Positions 46,930 to 56,083 of a stretch of 64,000 bases of DNA are shown here, in pieces. The notes under the pieces are model-generated. The model was not told where the DNA came from. It saw only the letters and a program-made list of their open reading frames with translations, and searched no databases. The stretch comes from Hyphomicrobiales bacterium (GTDB taxonomy: Bacteria; Pseudomonadota; Alphaproteobacteria; Rhizobiales; Beijerinckiaceae). The stretch is from the NCBI GenBank assembly GCA_930633495.1, contig CAKNFJ010000001.1, positions 2,477,001 through 2,541,000 of the forward strand. The letters are read 5' to 3'. The first letter of the stretch is position 1. Every line of letters starts with the position of its first letter. The position numbers and the translations under genes are program-made.

Positions 46930-47343
46930 ATGGCAGCCCTGCTGCGCATCGAGACGGCCCAGCGCGATTTCGTCCCCGATCCGATCACGGACGAGGAGGC
47001 GGCCGCGATGTTCCGCGCGGCGGTCAACCTGTTCCGGCTCTGGCGGATCACGGACGAGGAAGCGGCCGTGCTGATCGATCTGCCGGTCCGGAGCTACCGG
47101 CGCTGGAAAGCCGGCGAGATCGGCCGCATCTCGCGTGACGGCAAGGCGCGCCTCTCGAACCTGATGGGCATCCACAAGGCGCTCAGGCTGATCTTCACCG
47201 AGCCGCAGCGCGGCTATGACTGGATCAAGCGGGCGAATGCCGATTTCGGTGCCAGGTCGGCGCTCGATGTCATGCTCGGCGGCGAGCTCACCGACCTGAT
47301 GCGGGTGCGCCGTCTGCTCGATGCCGAGCGGGGCGCCTGGTGA
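46930..47343 (+). CDS. Xre/MbcA/ParS-type antitoxin
   Basis: Antitoxin of 137 residues. An N-terminal Xre-like helical domain (TDEEAAAMFRAAVNLFRLWRITDEEAAVL, with DLPVRSYRRWKAG as the recognition region) leads to the MbcA/ParS toxin-binding C-terminus IFTEPQRGYDWIKRANADFG. The ATG at 46930 has GGAGAG upstream; ATG 46915 would add five residues. It precedes and overlaps the RES toxin. Confidence 0.9.
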   Translation: MAALLRIETAQRDFVPDPITDEEAAAMFRAAVNLFRLWRITDEEAAVLIDLPVRSYRRWKAGEIGRISRDGKARLSNLMGIHKALRLIFTEPQRGYDWIKRANADFGARSALDVMLGGELTDLMRVRRLLDAERGAW

Positions 47344-48053
47344 TCGATCCGGCGAGCCTGCCGGTCGCCGAGATCGCGTGGCGCGGGGCGGTCAGGATCG
47401 TCCGCAGCATCTTCCCGCCGATCGATCTGTTCGAGGATATCGCCGACCCCGCCGACTGGCCGCTCCTGATCGCGGCCGAGCAGAAGACCAATCCGCGTCT
47501 GATGGAGACGATCGGCAATCTCGATCTGGTGCCGGCCGACCGGCGCGTCTCGGGGCCGGGGGCGAGCTGGCTGATGGCGCCCTTCACCCATGTCAGCCGG
47601 GACCGGCCGAGCCGCTTCAGCGATGGCAGCTTCGGCGTGCTCTATATCGGGAACAGTTTCGAGGTGGCGTTGCTGGAGACGATCCACCACCACGCCCGCT
47701 TCATGTGGGCTACGGCCCAGCCGCCGGGCTGGACCTCGCAATTCCGCGAGATCGTGCTGGAGGTCGAAGCGGAGCTTCACGACATCAGGCCGCTCGGGGC
47801 CGAAGCCACTCCGGCGCTCGACCCAACGGATTACACCGCCGGCCAGGCGCTCGGCCTCGGCTTGCGGGCGCTTGGCTCGGCCGGCATCGCCTATCCCAGC
47901 GTGCGCTACCCCGGCGGCGAATGCGTGGGGTTGTTCTACCCCGATGGGGCGAGCCAGCCGGTGCAGGGCCGGCATCTCGACTATCATTGGAACGGCGAGC
48001 GGGTGGACCTCTACCGGGACCGCAGCGCCGGCGAGGTCTACCGCATCGTCTGA
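47340..48053 (+). CDS. RES-domain toxin
   Basis: RES-family toxin of 237 residues. Characterised RES toxins degrade or modify NAD+. The RES fold appears as a central segment FSDGSFGVLYIGNSFEVALLET (conserved Tyr and Glu) and the later SAGIAYPSVRYPGGECVGLF with the Ser. It starts in the antitoxin stop (GTGA), so expression is coupled. It ends five bases from the convergent dehydrogenase gene. Confidence 0.9.
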   Translation: MIDPASLPVAEIAWRGAVRIVRSIFPPIDLFEDIADPADWPLLIAAEQKTNPRLMETIGNLDLVPADRRVSGPGASWLMAPFTHVSRDRPSRFSDGSFGVLYIGNSFEVALLETIHHHARFMWATAQPPGWTSQFREIVLEVEAELHDIRPLGAEATPALDPTDYTAGQALGLGLRALGSAGIAYPSVRYPGGECVGLFYPDGASQPVQGRHLDYHWNGERVDLYRDRSAGEVYRIV

Positions 48054-48057
48054 AGGC

Positions 48058-48843
48058 CTATTTCGGCGCGAGACGGATCGCGCCGTCGAGGCGGATCGCG
48101 GTGCCGTTCAGCATGTCGTTCTCGATGATGCTGCGGGCGAGCGCGGCATATTCCGCCGGGCGGCCGAGGCGCGAGGGATGCGGCACGGAGACGGCGAGCG
48201 AGGCTTTGGCATCGTCGGGGAGGCCGGCGAACATCGGGGTTTCGAACAGGCCCGGCATGATCGTGACGATGCGGATGCCGACCCCGGCGAGATCGCGCGC
48301 GATCGGCAGGGTCATGCCGACGACGCCGGCCTTGGAGGCGGCATAGGCGGCCTGGCCGATCTGGCCGTCCTCAGCCGCGATCGAGGCGGTGCAGATGATG
48401 ACGCCGCGGCTGCCATCCTCAGTGATCGGATCGAGGCCGGCGAGCGCGACCGCCGATTTGGCGATGACGCGGAAGGTGCCGTTCAGATTGATCGCGACGG
48501 CCTTCTCGAAGGTGGCGAGGTCATGGGCGACGAGCTCGCCGGTGTCGCGCTTCTTCGAGATCACGCGGCGGCCCGGCGCGATGCCGGCGCAGTTGACGAC
48601 GATGCGGGCGACGCCGTGCGCGGCGCGGGCCTTGGCGAGTGCTTCGTCGACCGAGGCTTCGCTGGTGACGTCGCAGGCACAGAAGATGCCGCCGATCTCC
48701 TTCGCAACCGCCTCGCCGCGCTCGGCGTTGAGATCGAGCAGCGCGACCTTGACGCCCTGGCCGGCCAGCATGCGGGCGGTCGCCTCGCCAAGACCGGAGG
48801 CGCCGCCGGTGACGATGGCGGCGAGAGAGGAATCGAGTTTCAT
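48058..48843 (-). CDS. Short-chain dehydrogenase, 3-hydroxyacyl-CoA dehydrogenase type
   Basis: SDR of 261 residues. TGGASGLGEATARML is the NAD motif, NCAGIAP follows, then catalytic Ser in CTASIAAEDGQ and YAASK. The sequence resembles the 3-hydroxyacyl-CoA dehydrogenase type-2 (HSD10) group, with PLL-like MPGLFETPMF. A role in fatty acid or branched amino-acid breakdown is likely. It is monocistronic, with 179 bases of featureless sequence before the next gene. Confidence 0.85.
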   Translation of the reverse strand: MKLDSSLAAIVTGGASGLGEATARMLAGQGVKVALLDLNAERGEAVAKEIGGIFCACDVTSEASVDEALAKARAAHGVARIVVNCAGIAPGRRVISKKRDTGELVAHDLATFEKAVAINLNGTFRVIAKSAVALAGLDPITEDGSRGVIICTASIAAEDGQIGQAAYAASKAGVVGMTLPIARDLAGVGIRIVTIMPGLFETPMFAGLPDDAKASLAVSVPHPSRLGRPAEYAALARSIIENDMLNGTAIRLDGAIRLAPK

Positions 48844-49022
48844 GGCGCGTTTCCCGGACGTTGTGAGTTTGAGTCCGGTTTAGAGGGCGTTGGACCTTGC
48901 TCCAAGCGGGTTTTCCGGCAGGCCTCTTGTGCAGGATTGCGGCGGGGCCATCTTTCGACATGGCGCGCCGCTTTCGGGTGCGCAATCATCGGCATCACCG
49001 GATGCCAAGGAGCGAGACAGGG

Positions 49023-49397
49023 ATGAGCGAGGGGTTCAGCGCAAGCTTCAGCCGCGAGGAGATGGAGGCGATCCGCAAGAGCCTGCGTGACGAAGCGAAG
49101 TTCGGCGCCGATTTCATGGCCCGGCTGAAGCGCGTCGCGAAGCGGATTCCGTTTGCCGAGGATCTGCTGGCCGCGTGGTTCTGCGCGCGCGATCCGGCGA
49201 CGCCCCGGCGCGTGCGGATGACGCTGCTGGCTGCGCTCGGCTATTTCGTGCTGCCGGTCGATGCGCTGCCGGACATCATGCCGTTGCTCGGCTTCACCGA
49301 CGATGCCGCGGTGATCGCGGCCGCCATCGCGGCGGTGGCGGGCTCGATCACGATCGAGCACCGGGAGCGGGCAAGGAAGGCGATGGCGGAGCTCTGA
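49023..49397 (+). CDS. YkvA-family DUF1232 protein
   Basis: Small protein of 124 residues with the DUF1232 core LLAALGYFVLPVDALPDIMPLLGFTDDAAVI (central YFVLPVDALPD). Two short hydrophobic stretches suggest a membrane-associated protein; function unknown. ATG 49023 gives the best length and a GAGACAGGG ribosome-binding site. A palindromic repeat follows. Confidence 0.85.
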   Translation: MSEGFSASFSREEMEAIRKSLRDEAKFGADFMARLKRVAKRIPFAEDLLAAWFCARDPATPRRVRMTLLAALGYFVLPVDALPDIMPLLGFTDDAAVIAAAIAAVAGSITIEHRERARKAMAEL

Positions 49398-49406
49398 ATT
49401 CCGGGG

Positions 49407-49503
49407 CGTTATGCTCGGGCTTGACCCGAGCATCTCGGAAACCAGCGCCTGTTCGTCCTGAGTTTCTCGGGGCGAAGCTTCGCTTCGCCCCGAGAATGAC
49501 GCG
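49407..49503. repeat. Intergenic imperfect palindrome
   Basis: ATGCTCGGGCTTGACCCGAGCAT is an inner hairpin on the left. TCTCGGGGCGAAGCTTCGCTTCGCCCCGAGA is a strong hairpin on the right (described by its arms TCTCGGGGCGAAG / CTTCGCCCCGAGA). It lies between the convergent DUF1232 and quinone oxidoreductase genes. Confidence 0.75.
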
Positions 49504-49511
49504 GAATCATG

Positions 49512-50486
49512 TCACAGCGTCAGGACGATCTTGCCTTTGGCCTTGCGGTCGCCGATCAGCGCGTAGGCTTCCGTCCAGCGCTCCAGCGGGAAGGTCGCGT
49601 GGATATGCGCGCGGATATGGCCGCCCGCCGCCCAGTCGAGCAGGCGTTCCATGTTGCGCCGATGCGCGGCCGGTTCGCGCGCGACGAACTCGCCCCAGAA
49701 CACGCCGCGCAAATCGCACCCCTTCAGCAGCAGCAGGTTGAGCGGGATCTTCGGAATCTCGCCGCCGGCGAAGCCGACGACGAGATAGCGCCCTTCCCAG
49801 GCCATCGAGCGCAGGGCGGGCTCGGCGAGTTCGCCGCCGACCGTATCGTAGAGCACGTCGACGCCCCGGCCTTCCGTGAGCTTCTTCAAGCGGGCGCGGA
49901 TGTCGTCCTGCGCATAGTCGATCTCTTCCTGCGCCCCGTGCTCGCGAGCCAGCGCGAGCTTCTCGGGCGAGGAGGCGCAGGCAATGACATGGGCGCCGAG
50001 CAATGCGCCGATCTCCACCGCCGCGAGCCCGGCCCCGCCGGAGGCGCCGAGGATCGCGAGCGTTTCACCCGCCTTCAGATGGGCGCGCTGGATCAGCCCG
50101 TGCATCGCGGTGCCGTAGGTCACGAACAGGCTGGCGGCCTGCGCGTCGTCGAGCCGGTCGGGAACGCGGACGAGCGCATCGGCCGGCACGGCGACCTTGC
50201 CGCGGGCGGCGCCATACCCCAGCCAGGCCGCGACACGCTCCCCGACCTGCCAGCCGGTGACCCCCTCGCCGAGGGCGGCGATGGTGCCGGCGCATTCGGC
50301 CGAGGGCGAGAAGGGAAAGGCGGGCTTGGTCTGGTAACGCCCCTTGATGATCAGCGTGTCGAAGAAATTGAGCGCCGCCGCCTTGACCGCGATGACGACC
50401 TCGCCCGGTCCGGGCTGCGGCTCGGGCAGGTCGCGGATGACGAGCTCCTCGGCCGGTCCGTGATGTTCGCAGAGCAGGGCTTTCAT
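49512..50486 (-). CDS. NADPH:quinone oxidoreductase family protein
   Basis: Zinc-independent medium-chain dehydrogenase/reductase of 324 residues. The start MKALLCEHHGP is typical. It has AALNFFDTLIIKGRYQ, the NADPH motif ILGASGGAGLAAVEIG and DVLYDTVGG. No zinc-binding cysteines are present, fitting quinone oxidoreductases. Substrate unknown. ATG 50486 chosen. It is convergent with the DUF1232 gene across a palindrome. Confidence 0.9.
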   Translation of the reverse strand: MKALLCEHHGPAEELVIRDLPEPQPGPGEVVIAVKAAALNFFDTLIIKGRYQTKPAFPFSPSAECAGTIAALGEGVTGWQVGERVAAWLGYGAARGKVAVPADALVRVPDRLDDAQAASLFVTYGTAMHGLIQRAHLKAGETLAILGASGGAGLAAVEIGALLGAHVIACASSPEKLALAREHGAQEEIDYAQDDIRARLKKLTEGRGVDVLYDTVGGELAEPALRSMAWEGRYLVVGFAGGEIPKIPLNLLLLKGCDLRGVFWGEFVAREPAAHRRNMERLLDWAAGGHIRAHIHATFPLERWTEAYALIGDRKAKGKIVLTL

Positions 50487-50675
50487 CGTCGCTTCACCAT
50501 TGCCGTCTCGTGCTCCGGACTGTGCCATGGCGGCTCCGCGCACGGAACCGGCCGGGGCCCGCGCTATTCGCAATTTCGCCAGGATCGTGACACTCTATGC
50601 CACCGTCCCGCGCGATCTGCTCCGTCAACAGGTGGTAAACGCGGTATTAAGATTTTTAGTGACTGATGGCGGTCC

Positions 50676-51278
50676 ATGATCAGCTCGTTCTTTCCCACCC
50701 GCGACGCCGCACTGTCCCGTCTGGCCGCCGCGCTCGGCCTGACGGCCGGACTTCTGGTTCTGGCCTGCCCGCCGGCCGAGGCCGCGCCGGCCAAGCCCAA
50801 GCCGGCCGCGACGGCGGCTGCCGCCACGCCCGGGCAAGGGCAGGCGATGCTCCTGGAAACGGCGGGCAAGTGGCAGGCCTTCTCGTCGCAACAGGGCCGT
50901 TCCAAGGTCTGCTACGCGCTGTCCAAGGCCGAAAGCCGTTCCCCGGCCAATCTCAAGGATGTCGAGGGCATGCTCTTCGTCTCCAACCGGCCGGGCGAGG
51001 GCGTGCGCAACGAGATCAGCTTCGTGATGAATTTCGACGTCAAGGAAGGCGTCGAGCATCAGGCGATCATCGGCAACGAGCGCTTCGCGCTGGTGGCCAA
51101 GGGCCAGAACATGTGGCTGAAGAACCCGGCCGAGGAAACGCGCATGCTCGATGCGATGCGCCGCGGTTCCGGGCTGGAGATCAAGGCGATGTCGAAGCGC
51201 GGCAACGCGACCAGCGACAAATATTCGCTCGGCGGGATCAGCCAGATCGTGAAGCGGGCCGAGGACGCCTGCAAGTAA
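50676..51278 (+). CDS. Invasion-associated locus B (IalB) family protein
   Basis: Secreted protein of 200 residues. A signal peptide (to about residue 35, [12 protein letters not shown]) and an Ala/Pro-rich linker precede the IalB domain with [20 protein letters not shown] and [21 protein letters not shown] (paired cysteines at both ends). IalB proteins of Bartonella and Brucella aid host-cell entry or envelope stability; in an environmental species only an envelope role can be assumed. Monocistronic. Confidence 0.88.
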   Translation: MISSFFPTRDAALSRLAAALGLTAGLLVLACPPAEAAPAKPKPAATAAAATPGQGQAMLLETAGKWQAFSSQQGRSKVCYALSKAESRSPANLKDVEGMLFVSNRPGEGVRNEISFVMNFDVKEGVEHQAIIGNERFALVAKGQNMWLKNPAEETRMLDAMRRGSGLEIKAMSKRGNATSDKYSLGGISQIVKRAEDACK

Positions 51279-51313
51279 GGCGTTCGCGGAGCGGCGGGAC
51301 CGAGCACCGCAGG

Positions 51314-51399
51314 CTCGTCATGCCCGGGCTCGACCCGGGCATCGCATACCGGAAGAGACTCTACGCGCCTTCTCGTCCGGAGATTCCCGGGCGTGCCCG
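51314..51399. repeat. Intergenic imperfect palindrome
   Basis: Begins CTCGTCATGCCCGGG with the inner hairpin ATGCCCGGGCTCGACCCGGGCAT, and ends in GATTCCCGGGCGTGCCCG. The right half is degenerate. It follows ialB. Confidence 0.6.
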
Positions 51400-51485
51400 C
51401 TGCTGTCCGGTTTAATCCGGCTCCTCATCGAAGGACGCAATGGATCGGGATTTTTCCCGCAGATGCCGGGGCCGGGGCAGGCGCG

Positions 51486-51637
51486 GGAAACCCCTCCCCC
51501 TTGCGGGGAGGGGCAGGGGTGGGGGTCGCAAAGCCGACGCTCAGCCTGGGTTCTTATACTCCCCGTTTCTGCAATCGGCCGCGCACCTGGTCATGCGACC
51601 CCCATCCCCATCCCTTCCCCTCAAGGGGGAAGGGAGG
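51486..51637. repeat. C/G-rich inverted repeat (CCCCTCCCCCTTG type)
   Basis: The left arm holds CCCCTCCCCCTTGCGGGG and GGGGTGGGGGTCGC; the right arm holds GCGACCCCCATCCCC and CCCCTCAAGGGGGAAGGG. The arms are complementary and enclose about 65 bases. Such elements recur between genes in Rhizobiales. Confidence 0.7.
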
Positions 51638-51789
51638 AGACCGCATCTGCAAACGCTCGCTCAGACGAACCGGATAGCCCTGGGCCGAGCCCTGGAATGA
51701 CGTCGAGGCAGGATTTCCGCTTTCCGCCGAATTGTGCTAGGGAGCGCCGAAATCCCGCGCCTTCCCCGATGGGCGACGACAGAGCTCCG

Positions 51790-53016
51790 ATGACCGTGTC
51801 CGCTTCCGCTACCGCCGCTCCGGCGGCCGAAACCGCTTTGCGCCGCCCCTCGCTGGTCGGCCGCACCCGCGCTGGCCTGAGCCAGGCGCTGGCCGAGATC
51901 GACGTTCCCGAGAAGGAGCGGCGCATGCGCGTCGGCCAGCTCTGGAACTGGATCTACCATTACGGCGTGCGCGATTTCGACGCGATGACGACCATCGGCA
52001 AGGGGCTGCGCGGGCAGCTGGCCGAGCGCTTCTCGCTCGACCTGCCGACCGTCACGGCCGAGCAGGTCTCGACGGACGGTACGCGCAAATGGCTGATGCG
52101 CATGCCCTCGACCGGCCCGCATGATCGCGGCGCCGAGATCGAATGCGTCTATATCCCCGAGGTCGATCGCGGCACGCTCTGCGTCTCCAGCCAGGTCGGC
52201 TGCACGCTGACCTGCACCTTCTGCCACACCGGCACGCAGCGTCTGGTGCGCAACCTCAAGGCCGAGGAGATCGTGGCGCAGTTGATGGTCGCGCGCGACC
52301 GGCTCGGCGACTTCCCGAACCGCAAGGCACCGGATGGCGCCTTCGTGCCGAATGATGGCGGGCGCTTCGTCTCGAACATCGTGTTCATGGGCATGGGCGA
52401 GCCGCTCTACAATTTTGACGGCGTGCGCGATGCGATCGACGTGATCACCGACGATCAGGGCCTGTCGCTCGGACGCCGGCGCATCACCGTCTCGACCTCG
52501 GGCGTGGTGCCGCAGATCGGCCCGCTCGGCGCGGAGATGGGCACGATGCTGGCGATCTCGCTGCACGCCGTGCGCGACGATCTGCGCAACGAGCTGGTGC
52601 CGCTCAACAAGAAGTATCCGATCAAGGATTTGCTCGAGGCCTGCCGGAATTATCCGGGGCTATCGAACGCAAAACGCATCACTTTTGAGTACGTCATGCT
52701 CAAGGGCGTGAACGATTCCGATGCCGAGGCGCGCGAGCTCGTGCGCCTGCTCAAGGGCATTCCGGCCAAGATCAACCTGATCCCGTTCAATCCCTGGCCC
52801 GGCACCAAATATGAGTGCTCGGACTGGGACCGGATCGAGCGCTTCTCCGAGATCGTCTTCCGCGCCGGCTATGCCTCTCCGGTCCGCACGCCGCGCGGTC
52901 GCGACATCCTCGCCGCCTGCGGTCAGCTCAAGAGCGAGACCGAGAAGCTCTCCGCCCGTGCCCGGCTGATGCTGGACGAAGCGCAAGCCGCTGCCCCGGC
53001 CGTCGCGGCGGAATAA
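51790..53016 (+). CDS. rlmN: Dual-specificity RNA methyltransferase RlmN
   Basis: Radical SAM enzyme of 408 residues that methylates C2 of A2503 in 23S rRNA and A37 in some tRNAs. The cluster motif is GCTLTCTFC with Cys138, Cys142 and Cys145. GMGEPLYN and the C-terminal [20 protein letters not shown] with the mechanistic cysteine are intact. An Ala-rich N-terminus is extra. ATG 51790 chosen; ATG 51769 is possible. A small membrane protein gene follows after three bases. Confidence 0.94.
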   Translation: MTVSASATAAPAAETALRRPSLVGRTRAGLSQALAEIDVPEKERRMRVGQLWNWIYHYGVRDFDAMTTIGKGLRGQLAERFSLDLPTVTAEQVSTDGTRKWLMRMPSTGPHDRGAEIECVYIPEVDRGTLCVSSQVGCTLTCTFCHTGTQRLVRNLKAEEIVAQLMVARDRLGDFPNRKAPDGAFVPNDGGRFVSNIVFMGMGEPLYNFDGVRDAIDVITDDQGLSLGRRRITVSTSGVVPQIGPLGAEMGTMLAISLHAVRDDLRNELVPLNKKYPIKDLLEACRNYPGLSNAKRITFEYVMLKGVNDSDAEARELVRLLKGIPAKINLIPFNPWPGTKYECSDWDRIERFSEIVFRAGYASPVRTPRGRDILAACGQLKSETEKLSARARLMLDEAQAAAPAVAAE

Positions 53017-53019
53017 GCC

Positions 53020-53499
53020 TTGCTGCGCTGGATTCTGCTGCTTCCCTTTGCCTGCCTCGTCGCGATGGGCGCGGGGCTGTTCTTCCTCGCCATGGCGAGC
53101 GTCGCCTCGCCGGCGGTGGCGCTGCTGATCGGCGGCGGCATCGAGCGGCTTCTCGACATCCTGTTCGGGCTTGCCGAGAGCGGCATCGATCCGGGACCGG
53201 CGGCACAGGCCGCCTTCGGCCTGATCGGTCGCCTGGGGATGGCGATCATCGTGGCTCCGGTCGTTCTCGTCGCCGTCGGCAGCGAATTGTTCCGGTTACG
53301 CAGCGGCCTCATCCAGAGCGGGCTGACGGGGCTGCTCGCGGCGCTCCTGCCGATCGCGATGCTGCGCCTGTCGCGGGTGCCGAGCCCGGCGGAGATCCAG
53401 ATCATTTCCGGGCTCTTTCTGGTCGGCGCGGCGACGGGCTTCGTCTACTGGCTGATCGCCGGACGCAATGCCGGCGGCGAGAGCCCGGCGCAGGCGTAG
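53020..53499 (+). CDS. Small membrane protein of unknown function
   Basis: Protein of 159 residues with four hydrophobic segments (about 4-27, 30-45, 75-92, 130-150). It starts at TTG 53020, three bases after the rlmN stop. I do not recognise the family. Proximity to rlmN suggests co-transcription. It converges with ggt. Confidence 0.7.
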   Translation: MLRWILLLPFACLVAMGAGLFFLAMASVASPAVALLIGGGIERLLDILFGLAESGIDPGPAAQAAFGLIGRLGMAIIVAPVVLVAVGSELFRLRSGLIQSGLTGLLAALLPIAMLRLSRVPSPAEIQIISGLFLVGAATGFVYWLIAGRNAGGESPAQA

Positions 53500-53505
53500 T
53501 CCCGC

Positions 53506-55242
53506 TCAATCCCCGATCGCCACGCCTTCGCGGCGGCCGTCGGCGCCGCCCAAAAAGCCTTCCGGCGTCTTGACGATGGCCTGCGTGCCCGAGGTCATCT
53601 CCAGCAGCCGAACCTCGTGGCCCTTCGCTTCCAGTGCCGCCTTCCAGGCTTCGGCTTCGGTGCCTTTCTCCAGTTCGGTCGGGCCGTTGCGGCTGCCGAA
53701 ATTGCCGAAATCGACCGCTTGTTGCGGATCCATCTTCCAGTCGAGCAGGGCGACCAGGGTCTTGCCGACATAGCCGATGATCTGGCTGCCGCCGGGCGAG
53801 CCGACGACGGCGTAGAGCCGGCCGAAGGCGTCGAAGACCAGTGTTGGCGCCATCGAGGAGCGGGGCCGCTTGCCCGCCTCGACGCGATTGGCGACAGGCT
53901 TGCCGTCCTCCTCCGGCGCGAAGTTGAAGTCGGTCATCTCGTTGTTGAGCAGGAAGCCGCCTCCGGTCATCAGGCGCGAGCCGAAGCCGTCCTCGATCGT
54001 CGTGGTCATGGCGACGGCATTGCCGTCGGCATCGACCACCGAGATATGGCTGGTTCCGTTCTCGATGCCGTCGGACGGTGCGAGGAGCCCTGCGCGCCGA
54101 TGCGGCGGGTCGCCCGGCTTGGCGCGGCCCATCGAGCGCTCCGGGCTGATCAGGCCGGCGCGGGAGCGGATATAGTCCCGGTCGATCAGGCCGCGCACCG
54201 GCACATTGATGAAGGCGGGATCGGCGAGATAGAGCGCCCGGTCGGCGAAGGCGAGGCGACCCGCCTCGCTGAACCAATGGGCCGCCTCGGCTCCGGGGCC
54301 CATGCGGCGGAGATCCTGCCCCTCCAGAGCCCCCAGCATCTGCTGGATCGCGACGGCGCCCGAGCTCGGCGGGCCCATGCCGCAGAGGCGCCAGATGCGG
54401 TAGCTGCCGCAGACCGGCTCGCGTTCCTCGATCTTGTAGCCGGCGAGATCGGCGAGCGTCATGTCGCCGGGATTGCTCGGGTGGCTGGTGACGGTCGCCA
54501 CTATGTCCTCGGCGATCGGCCCCTCATAGAGCGCTTTCGCGCCCTGGGACGCGACTGCGCGCAGGGTCGTGGCGAAGGCAGGATTCTTGAGGATGCTGCC
54601 GACAGCCTTCGGCTTGCCGTCCGGTTCATAGAAATAGGCGGCGGCGAGCGCATTCTTCGGCAGGTCGCGTTCGGCCGCGAGCAGTCCGTTGAGGCGCGGC
54701 GAGACGGCGAAGCCGTCCTCCGCCAGCTTCAGCGCCGGCGCGATGACATCCACCCAGGGCAGCTTGCCCCAGCGGCGATGCGCGTCTTCCAGCAGCCTCA
54801 GCGTGCCCGGCACGCCGACGGAACGGCCGCCGATCACGGCCTCGCGAAACGGCATCGGCTTGCCGTCCCGCATGAAGCGATCGGGTTTGGCTGCGGCCGG
54901 CGCGGTCTCGCGGCCGTCGAGCGTCGTCACCTTGCGCGCCGCCTCGTCCCAATGGACGAAGAAGGAGCCGCCGCCGATGCCGGAGCTCTGCGGCTCGACC
55001 AGATTGAGCACGAGCTGGATGGCGATGGCCGCATCCGTCGCGCTGCCGCCGGCGCGCAGGATGTCGCGCCCGGCCGACGCGGCCAGCGGGTTGGCAGCGG
55101 CCGCCATGAAGCGCTGGGCGGTGCCGAGTGCCTTGAGGCTGCGTCCGGTCGCGGCTTCGGGCGCGGGGGCGAGCGGCTGGGCGGTCGCGAACGGGGCTGT
55201 CAGCAGGGCCGCGATCAGCGGCAGGAGGAAGGGCAGACGCAT
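53506..55242 (-). CDS. ggt: Gamma-glutamyltransferase
   Basis: Periplasmic Ntn hydrolase precursor of 578 residues that cleaves gamma-glutamyl bonds such as in glutathione. A signal peptide ends near residue 21 (FATAQ). Autocleavage and catalysis are at Thr397 in ENGTSHISVVD. The GGSFFVHWD start block and GSPGGSQIIGYV end block are typical. Monocistronic and divergent from lemA. Confidence 0.95.
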   Translation of the reverse strand: MRLPFLLPLIAALLTAPFATAQPLAPAPEAATGRSLKALGTAQRFMAAAANPLAASAGRDILRAGGSATDAAIAIQLVLNLVEPQSSGIGGGSFFVHWDEAARKVTTLDGRETAPAAAKPDRFMRDGKPMPFREAVIGGRSVGVPGTLRLLEDAHRRWGKLPWVDVIAPALKLAEDGFAVSPRLNGLLAAERDLPKNALAAAYFYEPDGKPKAVGSILKNPAFATTLRAVASQGAKALYEGPIAEDIVATVTSHPSNPGDMTLADLAGYKIEEREPVCGSYRIWRLCGMGPPSSGAVAIQQMLGALEGQDLRRMGPGAEAAHWFSEAGRLAFADRALYLADPAFINVPVRGLIDRDYIRSRAGLISPERSMGRAKPGDPPHRRAGLLAPSDGIENGTSHISVVDADGNAVAMTTTIEDGFGSRLMTGGGFLLNNEMTDFNFAPEEDGKPVANRVEAGKRPRSSMAPTLVFDAFGRLYAVVGSPGGSQIIGYVGKTLVALLDWKMDPQQAVDFGNFGSRNGPTELEKGTEAEAWKAALEAKGHEVRLLEMTSGTQAIVKTPEGFLGGADGRREGVAIGD

Positions 55243-55295
55243 GGCTCATCTCCAGGGACGCGCGCAGGATAGGCCATTCGTCGCGGCCTGACAGC

Positions 55296-55324
55296 TTGGA
55301 CCAGCGCCCGACGGCGGGTAGAGT
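55296..55324 (+). promoter_or_regulatory. Candidate promoter of lemA
   Basis: TTGGAC (55296-55301) and TAGAGT (55319-55324) with a 17-base spacer, 45 bases before the lemA start. Confidence 0.45.
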
Positions 55325-55368
55325 TCCGAATCGAGACCGTAGTGACGGTGCCAAAAGGGGTTTTCGGC

Positions 55369-55971
55369 ATGTCGTTTTCAGCCCATCTCCGCCGCCCGTT
55401 CGCGTGGCTCGTCCTCGGCCTTGTCGGCATGGCGCTTGCCGGCTGCGGCTACAACAACGTGCCGACGCTGGAAGAGCGAGCAAAGGCGGCCTGGTCCGAG
55501 GTGCAGAACCAGTATCAGCGCCGGGCCGACCTGATTCCCAATCTCGTCGAGACCGTGAAGGGCTATGCGGCGCAGGAGCGCGACGTGCTGACGGCGGTGA
55601 TCGAGGCCCGCGCCAGGGCGACGCAGGTCAAGGTCGACGCCTCCACGATCAACGACCCGGCGAAGTTCAAGGAATTCCAGGATGCGCAGAATCAGCTGAC
55701 CGGCGCGCTCGGGCGCCTGCTCGTCACGGTCGAGCGCTATCCGGAGCTAAAGTCCAACCAGAACTTCCTCGCCCTGCAATCGCAGCTCGAAGGCACCGAG
55801 AACCGGGTCGCCGTGGCGCGACGCGACTATATCCAGGCGGTTCAGGCCTTCAACACCGAGATCCGCACCTTCCCGGGCGTGATCTGGGCGAAGCTGTTCT
55901 GGGGCGCCAAGCCAATGGAGACCTTCACGGCGACGGCCGGCGCCGAACGGCCGCCCGCGGTGAAGTTCTGA
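55369..55971 (+). CDS. lemA: LemA-family lipoprotein
   Basis: LemA family, 200 residues. The signal ends in a lipobox GMALAGC at about residue 26, so it is a membrane lipoprotein. The core has GYNNVPTLEERAKAAWSEVQ, YQRRADLIPNLVETVKG and ESNQNFLALQSQLEGTENR-like KSNQNFLALQSQLEGTENR. ATG 55369 chosen (AGGGG upstream). It leads lemA plus two TPM genes, a common envelope module of unknown biochemical function. Confidence 0.92.
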   Translation: MSFSAHLRRPFAWLVLGLVGMALAGCGYNNVPTLEERAKAAWSEVQNQYQRRADLIPNLVETVKGYAAQERDVLTAVIEARARATQVKVDASTINDPAKFKEFQDAQNQLTGALGRLLVTVERYPELKSNQNFLALQSQLEGTENRVAVARRDYIQAVQAFNTEIRTFPGVIWAKLFWGAKPMETFTATAGAERPPAVKF

Positions 55972-56004
55972 GATCGCCGACCGAGCGCGGGTGATGTCGA
56001 CAAG

Positions 56005-56083
56005 GTCGTCATGCCCGGGCCTGACCCGGGCATCTCATGCCGGAGATTCTCGGGCCTGCGCTTCGCTTCGTCCGAGGATGACG
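56005..56083. repeat. Intergenic palindrome that supplies a start codon
   Basis: GTCGTCATGCCCGGGCC at the left, CGTCCGAGGATGAC at the right, with an inner hairpin ATGCCCGGGCCTGACCCGGGCAT. The right end GAGGATGAC includes the ribosome-binding bases and ATG (56078) of the first TPM gene. Confidence 0.75.

Larger units (their letters stand above)
51279..51789. other. Gene-free stretch with two repeat elements before rlmN
   Basis: These 511 bases have no convincing gene. They hold a GTCAT-type palindrome (51314-51399), a C/G-rich inverted repeat (51486-51637) and a 3' remnant CTGGAATGACG near 51690. The rlmN promoter probably lies at the end. Confidence 0.65.

Noticed and set aside
51486..51637. 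C/G-rich inverted repeat as an ordinary rlmN leader or terminator
   Set aside because: Arms are long and enclose 65 bases without a T tract; it matches the style of a dispersed intergenic repeat.
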